Origin: a virus
Length of the DNA: 37,126 nt
Reading direction: 5' to 3' (one strand)
IMG/VR virus record: IMGVR_UViG_3300011013_000043
Location: 1-37,126 of that record
Positions within the stretch are counted from its first letter, which is position 1; each line of letters begins with the position of its first letter. The notes under the pieces are model-generated. The model was not told the origin of the DNA, did not search any database, and saw only the letters and a program-made list of their open reading frames with translations. Made by a program: the position numbers and the translations under genes. This document shows, in pieces, positions 27,701 through 34,544 of this stretch.

Positions 27701-30700
27701 GCTATATTAAAAAAGCAGGGAGTTCCTATGTTGGAAGTAGAACCTGGAGTTTTTAAACTAAATAAAAAAGCTGCTAATTCTATTGATATTGAATATGAAG
27801 TTGATGGTAAAAAAACCAGTGTATTAAAAGAAGCTCAAAAAGAGCAAATAGGATCTAAAAGTTATAGAACATGGTCTCCTAAAACTTTTATAAAAAAAAT
27901 AAGTGATCCTCAGTGGAGAAAACAGCAGGTAGATAAAATTAAAGTACTTTATAATCTTGCTCAAGCTGTTCAACTAGATTTAAAAAACAATCCTGAAAAT
28001 TTAGGATATTGGACAGATTGGTTTGCAGCGGTTGATAACAATTCTAATCATCCTTTAAGAGCTTTAGCGCCAATAAGATTTTTTAGTAAAATAAAAAACT
28101 TAGTAAATATTGCCGAACATTCTATGCCGGTTAATCAAGTTTCCAGTTTAATTTTAGACATGGCAATGAGAGGAGAAGTAGAGAATGAATTTGATTTTAT
28201 AAAAAAGCATTATAGACAAGGACAAGTAAGAAAAGCTGATGATGATAAGTTAAAAAGAAGTTTGAAAGACGGTACAGATCTTACTAAAGATATGGGTACA
28301 CAGTTCTACGATTTAGAAAATCCTAACACGTGGAAGAGATATGTAGAAAAAGAAGTAAATGGTAGGGACAGTCAAGGAGGAATAAATTTAAACACTTATG
28401 AAACCTGGGACGAAACAACTGGGAAAAGACAAACCATAGCTCAATCTGAAGGCGTGGGATTAACTGAAGCCCAATACACAATGCCTGATGGAAGCTTAAA
28501 CCCTAACATTATACAGCAGCAAAATAATACCCTTTATGATATGTTTACTAAAGGGGAACCTACTGCTAAAGTAGCTAAATCTACTTTAACCTCTAAAGCT
28601 AATATAAATACTCAAAGAGCTAAAACAGTACAAGGTAAAAAAATAGTGAGAATGAACGAAGGTATTTTTAAAAAGAATAGTACCTCTAGTAGTTTAAAAC
28701 AAACTATGTTAAATTCTCAGGAAACAGCTGCTAAAGCAGAAAACCTTAACGCTCCATTAAAAGGTATTAGTGTTTTTGATATGGATGACACTCTAGCTAT
28801 TACTAAAGAAAAAGTTTTAGTTACTTTACCTGATGGGACTACTACTAAGCTTAATGCTACAGAGTTTGCTCAACAAGCAGAAACTCTTCAACAGCAAGGA
28901 GCAACATTTGATTTTAGTGAGTTTGTTGATGTTAAAGGAGCTAAAAAAGGTCCATTAGCAGATCTTGCTTTAAAACGTCAAGGGAAATTTGGTAGCGGAG
29001 ATATATATGTGTTGACAGCTAGACCTCAAGCATCGGCTTCAGCTATTAAAATATTTTTAGATGGTATAGGTTTAAATATTCCTATAGAAAATATAATAGG
29101 ATTAGAAGATGGAAGTCCTCAAGCAAAAGCTGACTGGGTATTATCTAAAACTGCAGAAGGATATAATGATTTTTATTTTGCAGATGATTCTAAGATGAAT
29201 GTAGATGCAGTTAAACAAGTTTTAGATCAAGTAGATGTAAAGTCTAAGGTTCAAGTTGCTAGAGCCAACGAAGCTGCAAATCTAGATAAAGAATTTAATG
29301 AGATCTTAGAAGAAACTACTGGGATGAAAGCAGGTGCTGAATATTCTGATACTAGAGCAAAATTAGAAGGTAAGAAAAAAGACAAAGGTTTGTTAAATTG
29401 GTTAGGAAATCAAGTAAGTATTACTGCTTCTGCAGAAGATTTTCTAGGACTATTATATGATGTTTTAGGAACAGGCGAAAAAGGTACTCAACACTTAAAG
29501 TGGATTCATGACAATCTTATAGATGTTTATAATAAAGCTGAACAAGAGATTTTATCAGCTAAAGTCACAGTTGCAAATGATTTTGCTGCGCTTAAAAAAC
29601 AATTTCCTAGTTTAAGAAGTAGAAGAGGCAATAATCCTCTAATGAATGAAATAGGGATTGGACCTTATACTAAATCTCATGCAATAAGAGTCTATAACTG
29701 GGTTAAACAAGGTATTGATATGACTCAGCATGGTATGTCTAAAAGAGATATTGATGCGTTAGTTAAAGCGGTAGAGAATGATAATGAACTAAGAGTATTT
29801 GCTGATGAAGTAGTGTTGATTCAAAAAGATTCTAAATATCCTCCACCCACTAAAAACTGGCAAGCTGGAGATATAGCTACTGATATTACAAATAGTTTAG
29901 AAAAAAGCTTGAGAAGAAAAGCTATGGCTCAGTTTGACAGAAATGTTGATATTATATTTTCAGAAAAAAATAAAAGAAAACTTAGAGCACTGTATGGAGA
30001 TAAATGGGTTAGTGCACTAGAAGATTCATTGCGAAGAATGAGATCTGGTAGTAATAGACCAGTGTACGTAGGAGGAGGCTCTAGAATTGTTAATGAATTA
30101 TTAGATTGGTTAAACGGTTCTGTTGGTGCTATAATGTTCTTAAATATGAGATCTGGATTGCTTCAATTAATATCTAATGTAAATTTTATAAATTGGGGTG
30201 ATAATAATATAGTAGCTGCGGCTAAAGCTTTTGTAAGTAAATCTTATTGGCCAACAGTGTTAAAATTAATGAATTCTGATTACTTAGTTAATAGACGAGA
30301 TGGATTAAAGATTAATGTTAATGAAGCAGAGCTTGCTAACGCGGCTAACCAGGGTGGAATTAAAGGGGTAATTGCTTTTTTATTAGATAAAGGATTTATT
30401 ATTACTAGAATAATGGATAGTTTAGCAATCGCAACAGGTGGTGCAACGTTTTTTATTAATAGAAAAGCTGCTTTATTAAAAAGAATAAATAAAGATACTG
30501 GTAAATTACATACTGAAGCAGAAGCTGAAACAAAAGCGTATAATGATTTTTATGCAATAGCAGAAGAAAGTCAGCAGTCAAGTAATCCAAGTAAAATATC
30601 CCAACAACAAGCTAGTTTAGCTGGTCGTGTTATACTTTCATTCCAAAACGTTACAATGCAGTATAATAGATTAACTAAAAAAGCAATAAGAGATTTATAT

Positions 30701-31477
30701 AATAGAAGGAGAAGACCTGGGCAAACACAACGAGAAGCTGATCTAAGCAATATGTCTAAAATAGTTTATTACATGGGAGTTCAAAATGTTATATTCCATT
30801 CTTTACAAAAACTTCTTATGGCAGGATTATTTGATGATGAAGAAGATGAAAAAACTAAAGATAAAACAGCAGAAGTCGCTAATGGAATGTTGGATTCATT
30901 ATTGTTTGGATTAGGATTTGGAGGAGCAGCTATTTCTACTATAAAAAATGTTATTTTAGAACTAGTGCATCAACATGGAAGAAAAACTCCAGAGTATGAA
31001 GAAGCGGTATGGAATTTATTTGATTTTTCTCCAGTACTAGACAACAAAGTACGTAAGATGCGTAGTGGATTCAAAACATTTAGTTGGAATAAAGAAGAAA
31101 TAAGAAAAAGAGGCTGGAGTTTAGATAACCCAGCTTATCTGGCTGTAGCCCAAATCATCGCAGCAGGAACAAATATTCCAATTGATAGAGTGCTTAGAAA
31201 AAGTATGAATTTAAGAGCTGCAATGGATGAAGAAACTAGAAACTGGCAAAGAGTAGCTTTAGTACTAGGTTGGGATACATGGAGTGTAGGACTTCCTTAT
31301 TGGGGATTAGAAAGCACTATAAAAAGAGAAGCTGAAGATAGAGCAAAAGCAAAACTACAATACAAACAAGATATTAAAAAGCTTAAAGCTATGGGTTATA
31401 AAAAAGGTGAAGATAACGGACCAGATGTTATCGAAGTAGAACATTTCACTGGGATAATACAATACTGGAGTAAATAA
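21785..31477 (+). CDS. Giant inner-virion polyvalent protein with zincin and HAD domains
   Basis: A 3230-residue protein, the largest in the window. Residues 14-36 and 56-79 are two copies of a G-x-x-F-x-V-[TS]-P-[DN]-[RQ] repeat. Long coiled-coil regions follow. A hydrophobic segment at about 796-840 and others near 975-1010, 2776-2805 and 3035-3060 could insert into membrane. A metalloprotease (zincin) site HELLH lies at 1224-1228, with a possible third ligand at E1292/E1293. A complete HAD phosphatase set lies at D2332 and D2334 (DMDDT), T2411 (LTAR), K2448 and D2467/D2468. The C-terminal ~460 residues (FLNMRSGLLQLISNVNFINW, NSDYLVNRRDGLKINVNEAE) form a module I associate with giant phage ejection proteins. 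Such polyvalent proteins are packaged and delivered into the host with DNA. A virion RNA polymerase was not recognised. The domain calls are by motif. Confidence 0.8.
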   Translation: MSSTLTPTQYVSNGMRFNVTPDRLEEFMQKYPAAKLASEAPMQHAATTQIYYTEDGKQFRVSPDQIDKFKAENPTGRTIEEWNTHIKDEQDKYKKELEENKRKHAEALANESERVQKSVDKINSDFENHFENKEDENYIKLKDASYQEKAKYLKEIELNEKYSSLDNGELSFWGNMKNLASEIINNPSLVPGQMVVNATSASAQQKSAYDAELEIQRLNTLEETTNQYTDSKEYEKIMQEKLELHAKLDAAYRDVNIVDIQGGVNYLNGAIDRIKSRKISELGQEYIITNEEGEEIVDTENPMYQEELIKIQDEEIEITREDFDSDLDFNLYNKLQDDRNILDDIKANLTEQLGLEQSVRNISDDAAREEVLNQAYNLTDYNNNPEYKELLEKLQLKLEAAGTTLSLEEIAEKISSGIDKEEYWRSEKEFGGVGHSDFVHGGVNKLGSILEENIENAYIDQIKTDYKVQENWMTDGYKVTVGLDNKSTMFQGRALITKPTKGLIDRAALSLGNAEDYIQSKDKTVLVDGVEIDAQQAAKNEAFQDLITSDSTIKLLMNNYAKEATPILKNYKKELEENYDLSKKENVIEVNRLLAAKQQELTIDKLYDSEEWKKITTSYGMALDNVAQQYDSEFKRNDSWVLWGLDKLRLKGAGETDYIPINDTLADLLEGTVSGVEGIRSSIADKAWGSIAGNRFRANRARADVLDQQLKDEDFTKEDKVYWHNGKWNVWDEGEDEERRDKRTYNAGELSKELKENKDYWQKEIVEQIEDVAESEEWLSVFKQADYSDGISIGDAALTVGQALPHIGIAAAGALTGNPMLAYLGTATMFAQMYGDNYWSAIENNLDKTGFSKEKLKQAYPEKSDEEIEELYIKAATSNLQSGQGANMAHSAAMAAVQTALETYGAQQVVGGTQKALAGKIPGNPFHLGNLFKTSMDDIGSGILRGLIHQGGSSLEEFGTEFMQEIVGQISTAQQGGLESTALIDVSAALQAGIGGAITGFMLPFSGSMYRLGSTAIRQAANDIALEYAPDGKRAQSVAISNAWFEDSKKKLDKEYKNKLDDPAKKQEYYDKISALSNSYNASVKLGLLGKGKDNFTQTMTAENRRAVLDGYVEIENLQNQIEGLDKNDPQLLILKEQLKEVQYDTAEIIKAEKTTARVTKIMKDIGKAKEVVILDDLSAKERKALRKSQGFGDRTTGIFGEDGKIYIDKNLSAQLKSGNTAAHELLHKVMFNTLYDVDAEGKIQGKNVAQGLVNALDGYLDQLDPENTRGGKEFAQRLKIYKDRPNTIKAEEKLMLFADAIENGDIKFDENVFTKIGDVVRRFLQDVGITDVKFNSGRDVYNFLKDYNVAIKKGKFGDALTNVMEEGAEVGENIERITDDENLGSMRKSEAAATDSYAETDTLINDPDFDLENSFDQKRALKIAAPVIEATTQRLWDPKSLLTRDEFKKTLEKEYLDSLQEYDADRDTGMNAGKSISNKFNLRAAKVAKDNIGKVEAESLDAEQAKQVPDTTKQKDFDAPLAKEDKQRKKKLTVENKVVDREVAGEIKNQIKENTRSTISVLLNKGKSVEDIVKALDKEAKEQEFKDVKGKKTLASKAYESFIDNLINNKFIKNISVADMKSRFKNLFNVKETGKIPQKGISPNTGKTTNWNKQVFSVTAPSDIDLKEYFIPKNLKNLTPGEKDTYTKRANSLFNLIAKDIKIESLQELKNDKDYMKNLDILLKQQNSPLTATQFIDAIDQKLDRRNLEDTSLDTVRASEALPTQDKKKAEERKAKRKSEALRSNREKIAKQKTRDVGVEGIVPRYKRGEKIKYKKIREKSRRLKDGTIRKAGVTEVTAPASQVPAYAKIEQSPESIRKRKRNVWGHYSVMGDSVMGSKTMTGNNSSFYQFKEEKSYNGKEREHSLDKDLNSTYDTNMFYADARLDTAAITPDMTFQEFKDLPQHKDVDWDGNVIPSGIDIEQIFNNAQDVAILKKQGVPMLEVEPGVFKLNKKAANSIDIEYEVDGKKTSVLKEAQKEQIGSKSYRTWSPKTFIKKISDPQWRKQQVDKIKVLYNLAQAVQLDLKNNPENLGYWTDWFAAVDNNSNHPLRALAPIRFFSKIKNLVNIAEHSMPVNQVSSLILDMAMRGEVENEFDFIKKHYRQGQVRKADDDKLKRSLKDGTDLTKDMGTQFYDLENPNTWKRYVEKEVNGRDSQGGINLNTYETWDETTGKRQTIAQSEGVGLTEAQYTMPDGSLNPNIIQQQNNTLYDMFTKGEPTAKVAKSTLTSKANINTQRAKTVQGKKIVRMNEGIFKKNSTSSSLKQTMLNSQETAAKAENLNAPLKGISVFDMDDTLAITKEKVLVTLPDGTTTKLNATEFAQQAETLQQQGATFDFSEFVDVKGAKKGPLADLALKRQGKFGSGDIYVLTARPQASASAIKIFLDGIGLNIPIENIIGLEDGSPQAKADWVLSKTAEGYNDFYFADDSKMNVDAVKQVLDQVDVKSKVQVARANEAANLDKEFNEILEETTGMKAGAEYSDTRAKLEGKKKDKGLLNWLGNQVSITASAEDFLGLLYDVLGTGEKGTQHLKWIHDNLIDVYNKAEQEILSAKVTVANDFAALKKQFPSLRSRRGNNPLMNEIGIGPYTKSHAIRVYNWVKQGIDMTQHGMSKRDIDALVKAVENDNELRVFADEVVLIQKDSKYPPPTKNWQAGDIATDITNSLEKSLRRKAMAQFDRNVDIIFSEKNKRKLRALYGDKWVSALEDSLRRMRSGSNRPVYVGGGSRIVNELLDWLNGSVGAIMFLNMRSGLLQLISNVNFINWGDNNIVAAAKAFVSKSYWPTVLKLMNSDYLVNRRDGLKINVNEAELANAANQGGIKGVIAFLLDKGFIITRIMDSLAIATGGATFFINRKAALLKRINKDTGKLHTEAEAETKAYNDFYAIAEESQQSSNPSKISQQQASLAGRVILSFQNVTMQYNRLTKKAIRDLYNRRRRPGQTQREADLSNMSKIVYYMGVQNVIFHSLQKLLMAGLFDDEEDEKTKDKTAEVANGMLDSLLFGLGFGGAAISTIKNVILELVHQHGRKTPEYEEAVWNLFDFSPVLDNKVRKMRSGFKTFSWNKEEIRKRGWSLDNPAYLAVAQIIAAGTNIPIDRVLRKSMNLRAAMDEETRNWQRVALVLGWDTWSVGLPYWGLESTIKREAEDRAKAKLQYKQDIKKLKAMGYKKGEDNGPDVIEVEHFTGIIQYWSK

Positions 31478-31483
31478 ATTATT

Positions 31484-31573
31484 ATGAAAGAAAAAATTAA
31501 AAAAATGATCGACAAGTTACAGCAAGCTTGGAACAAATTGCTATATAAATTAATGTTTAAAAAATACAAATAA
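31484..31573 (+). CDS. 29-residue cationic amphipathic peptide
   Basis: ATG seven bases after the giant gene's stop; its TAA overlaps the next ATG (TAATG at 31571-31575). The peptide reads MKEKIKKMIDKLQQAW then NKLLYKLMFKKYK. With ten Lys against one Glu and one Asp it is strongly basic, and I5, M8, I9, L12, W16, L19, L20 and L23 fall on one helical face, as in membrane-active amphipathic peptides. The tight coupling to a secreted-protein gene supports real translation. Too short for most gene finders. It might be a pinholin or toxin-like peptide, or only a leader that couples translation. Confidence 0.5.
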   Translation: MKEKIKKMIDKLQQAWNKLLYKLMFKKYK

Positions 31574-31797
31574 TGAAAAATTTAATTATAATCTTATTAT
31601 TATCTTTTTCTTTAACTGCTAACGCACAGGAGAGAAAGAATAAATGCATGGTTACTAAAATAGAATATGTAGAATCTTATAAAGTAAAAGTTACTAAAAT
31701 AAATAAATGTACAAATGTTATTGTAGTAAGAACATATTTGAAAAAAGAGTGGGACGCATTACAAAAGAAAAGAAAATCACGTAAAAAGAAAAACTAA
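31573..31797 (+). CDS. Small secreted basic protein (74 aa)
   Basis: An N-terminal signal peptide (MKNLIIILLLSFSLTANA) is followed by Gln19, so cleavage is probably ANA|Q. The mature ~56-residue protein has two Cys residues (one in KNKCMV, one in INKCTN), beta-like segments and a very basic tail (KKRKSRKKKN). It is translationally coupled upstream to the 29-residue peptide and abuts the beta-barrel gene downstream. The export signal fits a periplasmic location in a Bacteroidetes host. No family recognised. Confidence 0.8.
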   Translation: MKNLIIILLLSFSLTANAQERKNKCMVTKIEYVESYKVKVTKINKCTNVIVVRTYLKKEWDALQKKRKSRKKKN

Positions 31798-33018
31798 ATG
31801 AAACAAATTTTACTTACGCTTTGTTTACTTATTAGCTTTAACATAAGCTCACAAGACAAAGGAAAGTTCTTCAAATCTATTTATGATGAACTATTTAAAT
31901 ATAGTACTGTATATGTAGCTGGAGACATGCAGAATCCTAAAGAAAACGCACCAGATTATTTTGTAAGACCTGGTGAAGACGGGGGATTATATAGTATACC
32001 ACAGGTTGTAGATGGAACTGTTTACCATGAATTTGATTATAGATATGGTATAGGTGTTAGAAAACTAGCTAGATATGATTATGAAGTTAAAGGGGCACAA
32101 TATTATGATGGCACTGAAAACAATGTAGGTTTATCTGCTACTAATTCTCCAGTTAAAGGATTAGAATATGTATTCCATTGGGAAAAAGAAAGAGAAAGAG
32201 ATGAACTATATGATAATCATAGATACTTTTTAAAACATAGTGGTAAATATCACATGGTTAAATTAGAAAGTAGAAAACAAGGGAAAGTAAATTTTGATTA
32301 TAAATCAGCAGAGGTAAGAGCTAAATTACCTATTGGTAAAAAGTTTAGTATAAGTGCAGGCGCTATTTATAGAACACATGAAAGACCTTACGGATATAAT
32401 CCAGTGGAAATCTGGTTAAATGAAACTAACGAGTATATAGTTGATGGTCAAGTATATGAATACCCAGCTAATCCATGGTATACTTTAGGTTTTTATTATG
32501 GATATGATGATATTTATTATACATCAACTAGCTATGATCCTAACACAGGCCAAGAAGTACAAACATCAGATTGGTATTGGGTTAATCCTGAAGGTGAAAT
32601 CGTTGCTTATAGTGATTTACAATTTCGTGATACTGTATTTCCTAATTTAATGAATCGTTATAATAATGAAATGTGGGAAGGTATAGATAACTTTGGAGTT
32701 GTATCTCCTGTGGTCGGTTTTGACTTTTACCACTACAAAAATAAATTCTGGCTTCACGCGTATGGATCCTACTTATTACCATATCACAAATATGTACATG
32801 GTGATGAGGCTTTTAGTTATTTAAATAGAAATAACTGGGGAATGGGAGGATTAATGGAAGATGCAGAGCATGAGCAATGGGAAGATTACCAAACTGGATT
32901 AGTATTTGGTTGGAAAATAAATAGAAGTATAGGAATTTTCTTTGAAGGTGAATATACTAAATTCTGGGATTCAGAAATATATAACAGTTCAGTTGGTCTG
33001 AATATAACTTTAAAATAA
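31798..33018 (+). CDS. Predicted outer-membrane beta-barrel protein (phage-encoded)
   Basis: A 406-residue protein with a signal peptide (MKQILLTLCLLISFNISS, cleaved before Gln19). The mature part is made of alternating-residue strands rich in Tyr, Trp and Phe (KVNFDYKSAEVRAKLPIG, KFSISAGAIYRTH, TGLVFGWKI, SIGIFFEGEYTKFWD) separated by polar loops, and it ends in SSVGLNITLK, like the closing strand of a barrel. There are no helical membrane segments. A phage gene for an outer-membrane protein could alter host surface receptors (superinfection exclusion) or take part in envelope disruption at lysis. The gene abuts the preceding secreted-protein gene. The fold call is by pattern and should be tested with a barrel predictor. 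Confidence 0.7.
   Translation: MKQILLTLCLLISFNISSQDKGKFFKSIYDELFKYSTVYVAGDMQNPKENAPDYFVRPGEDGGLYSIPQVVDGTVYHEFDYRYGIGVRKLARYDYEVKGAQYYDGTENNVGLSATNSPVKGLEYVFHWEKERERDELYDNHRYFLKHSGKYHMVKLESRKQGKVNFDYKSAEVRAKLPIGKKFSISAGAIYRTHERPYGYNPVEIWLNETNEYIVDGQVYEYPANPWYTLGFYYGYDDIYYTSTSYDPNTGQEVQTSDWYWVNPEGEIVAYSDLQFRDTVFPNLMNRYNNEMWEGIDNFGVVSPVVGFDFYHYKNKFWLHAYGSYLLPYHKYVHGDEAFSYLNRNNWGMGGLMEDAEHEQWEDYQTGLVFGWKINRSIGIFFEGEYTKFWDSEIYNSSVGLNITLK
32984..33007 (+). repeat. Imperfect direct repeat, copy 1 (3' end of barrel gene)
   Basis: AACAGTTCAGTTGGTCTGAATATAA at the end of the barrel gene (codes NSSVGLNI) is repeated downstream with two substitutions at about 33372-33396. Seventeen identical bases (AGTTCAGTTGGTCTGAA) form the core. 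Confidence 0.7.
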
Positions 33019-33024
33019 ATAATT

Positions 33025-33363
33025 ATGAGTAGTAAATTTACATCGCCATTTATGGCAAAAAGTCCTTTAAATGAAAACAATAGTGAAAGGCAAGAATTCG
33101 TAAGAGACACCATAAGATTAAATCAAAAAAAATTAATTGAAGGTGTAAATGTTAACGATGGTTTACTTGATGATACATATGCTGACGAGATAGCTAGAGA
33201 AGCTAATTGGTGGGGAAAAGGAAAAATTAAAGAAGGTATAGGGTATTATTCCAACCAGGATATGAGTGAAGTAATGTATGATAAAAAAGGTCCATACGTA
33301 GTTAATTTAAAAGAAAACGAATCATTTAGACCAGGTAATACACACGAACTTTTAGACGACTAA
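33025..33363 (+). CDS. Small SPLN-motif protein (112 aa)
   Basis: A soluble, polar 112-residue protein starting MSSKFTSPFMAKSPLNENN. The K-x-SPLN motif also appears in the next gene, and similar N-termini are common among small proteins of marine Bacteroidetes phages as far as I recall. The middle contains a Trp pair and Gly-Lys turns (NWWGKGKIKEGIGYYSN). No signal peptide or membrane helix. It lies six bases after the barrel gene and its downstream spacer holds a repeat of the barrel gene's 3' end. Function unknown. Confidence 0.7.
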   Translation: MSSKFTSPFMAKSPLNENNSERQEFVRDTIRLNQKKLIEGVNVNDGLLDDTYADEIAREANWWGKGKIKEGIGYYSNQDMSEVMYDKKGPYVVNLKENESFRPGNTHELLDD

Positions 33364-33371
33364 AAATAAAT

Positions 33372-33396
33372 AATAGTTCAGTTGGTCTGAACATAA
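33372..33396 (+). repeat. Imperfect direct repeat, copy 2 (relic of barrel gene 3' end)
   Basis: AATAGTTCAGTTGGTCTGAACATAA matches the barrel gene's closing codons at 32984-33007. Read in that frame it gives NSSVGLNI followed by KPR and a stop, so it looks like a leftover 3' end next to the 112-residue gene. Confidence 0.7.
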
Positions 33397-33408
33397 AACC
33401 AAGATAAA

Positions 33409-33750
33409 ATGAAAAAATCACCATTAAAATTAATAAATAAAGTTTTAGGAAAAACTAGTCCTTTAAATGATATGACAGAGAATGAAAACGAATTCAGTCA
33501 AGATCAAAAAGATATTATTTCTTCGTATCGTTTAACAGAAAGTGATCCTACTTTACCTAAATGGGAGCATGATATAAGCGATAGGCAAATTTTACAAATT
33601 GATTCATTAAAAACAGGTAAGGGAAAATATGGAGACATGAGTTTTAAAGAAACATATCCATTACAAAGAGATATAATGAGAAAGGTTTGGTATAAATCTA
33701 TGGATCCAAATAAAGGCACTAAACCTCCAAGTTGGATTAATCAAGATTAA
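33409..33750 (+). CDS. Second small SPLN-motif protein (113 aa)
   Basis: A polar, mainly helical 113-residue protein with a basic N-terminus (MKKSPLKLINKVLGKTSPLN) holding two SPL motifs, the second in the same K-x-SPLN context as in the preceding gene. The rest is acidic then aromatic (DPTLPKWEHDIS, VWYKSMDPNKGTKPPSWINQ). No signal peptide or membrane segment. It may be related to the preceding gene at the N-terminus only, suggesting a shared targeting or processing motif. Function unknown. Confidence 0.65.
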   Translation: MKKSPLKLINKVLGKTSPLNDMTENENEFSQDQKDIISSYRLTESDPTLPKWEHDISDRQILQIDSLKTGKGKYGDMSFKETYPLQRDIMRKVWYKSMDPNKGTKPPSWINQD

Positions 33751-33752
33751 AA

Positions 33753-33842
33753 ATGCCAATCTGGAAAATAATTATACTAATATTAATGTCAATAGGATAT
33801 ATTTATATCATTATTAAATATCATAAACTAAATAAAAAATGA
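33753..33842 (+). CDS. 29-residue single-membrane-span peptide
   Basis: A short gene missed by length cut-offs: MPIWKIIILILMSIGYIYII then IKYHKLNKK. Residues 3-21 form one hydrophobic helix with a basic C-terminal tail, and the stop (TGA at 33840-33842) overlaps the next ATG (ATGA). Tight packing between its neighbours and coupling to the lipoprotein gene support translation. A single-span, tiny membrane protein beside a lysis block could be a holin or pinholin-like element, but its size also fits simple membrane regulators. Confidence 0.5.
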   Translation: MPIWKIIILILMSIGYIYIIIKYHKLNKK

Positions 33843-34285
33843 AACTATGGAAACTTGTCCTTTATGTGGCGGTCATTGTGGCCTTTGTTAGCAGTTGCGC
33901 ATCGTTAACGCCAGCGCCGTCAAACACAATTAAAGTCTTAGCTGTAACAGCTGAAGGTGATACAATACAGCTTGATGTTAATTCATTAAGACCTAGAGTG
34001 TATCAAAATATATACCATACATATCCTTATTATCATAATTACTGGAGACCATCTCCTTATTATGGTTGGGGTTGGAATAATTATTATTACACTAGACCTC
34101 AAGGAACTAGACCTAATAATGTAAATATTCCTAATATAGTTATACCTAACAAACCCACCGGCACATATAATAGACCTGCTAATCCAGGAACTGGTCCATC
34201 GTTATCACCAAGTTTAAGTACACCAACAAATTCTAATACAAATAAAGGAGGAAATGGCAGCACCACAAATAAGCGAGGAAACTAA
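33839..34285 (+). CDS. Lipoprotein, candidate outer-membrane spanin subunit
   Basis: A 148-residue protein with a type II signal peptide: a hydrophobic segment at 5-17 and lipobox VSSC with the lipidated Cys at position 20. The mature region is beta-like at first, then strongly Tyr/Trp/Pro/Asn-rich (HTYPYYHNYWRPSPYYGWGW), and ends in a Pro/Ser/Gly/Asn low-complexity tail. O-spanins are Pro-rich lipoproteins and their genes overlap those of inner-membrane partners. Here the next gene overlaps by 32 bases and encodes a membrane-anchored coiled coil. The order (lipoprotein first) is reversed compared with Rz/Rz1. A surface lipoprotein with another role is equally possible. Confidence 0.65.
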   Translation: MKLWKLVLYVAVIVAFVSSCASLTPAPSNTIKVLAVTAEGDTIQLDVNSLRPRVYQNIYHTYPYYHNYWRPSPYYGWGWNNYYYTRPQGTRPNNVNIPNIVIPNKPTGTYNRPANPGTGPSLSPSLSTPTNSNTNKGGNGSTTNKRGN

Positions 34286-34544
34286 AATAACATTAGATCT
34301 TAAAACTATCGGAATGATAGTAGGGTTTACAGTTACTATAGCTAGTATGTATTTTGTAATGCAGGCAGACATTGCAGAAGCAAAAGAATTACCTAAACCC
34401 CCAATATCTAAAACAGAATGGGAGTTGAAAGATGAGTTAATTCGTAATACTATTATGGATACACAAGATGATGTAGAAGAGATCAAAGAAACTATCGAAA
34501 AAATAGATGAGCGTTTATATGAAATAACGAAAAAAATAAACTAA
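34254..34544 (+). CDS. Membrane-anchored coiled-coil protein, candidate i-spanin or holin
   Basis: A 96-residue protein with a short polar N-terminus, one transmembrane helix at about 18-37 (IGMIVGFTVTIASMYFVM) and a C-terminal charged coiled coil (58-96, including EIKETIEKIDERLYEITKKI). This single-span plus coiled-coil layout fits an inner-membrane spanin or a small holin. It begins inside the lipoprotein gene after AAAGGAGGAA, a Shine-Dalgarno-like run unusually close to the ATG (two bases). Its stop overlaps the next ATG (TAATG). Its location shortly before the peptidase endolysin supports a lysis role, which is inference. Confidence 0.65.
   Translation: MAAPQISEETKITLDLKTIGMIVGFTVTIASMYFVMQADIAEAKELPKPPISKTEWELKDELIRNTIMDTQDDVEEIKETIEKIDERLYEITKKIN

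Noticed and set aside
33839-34285. Virion RNA polymerase or other polymerase in the window
   Set aside because: No polymerase catalytic motifs were found, neither in the giant protein nor elsewhere; the giant contains zincin and HAD motifs instead.
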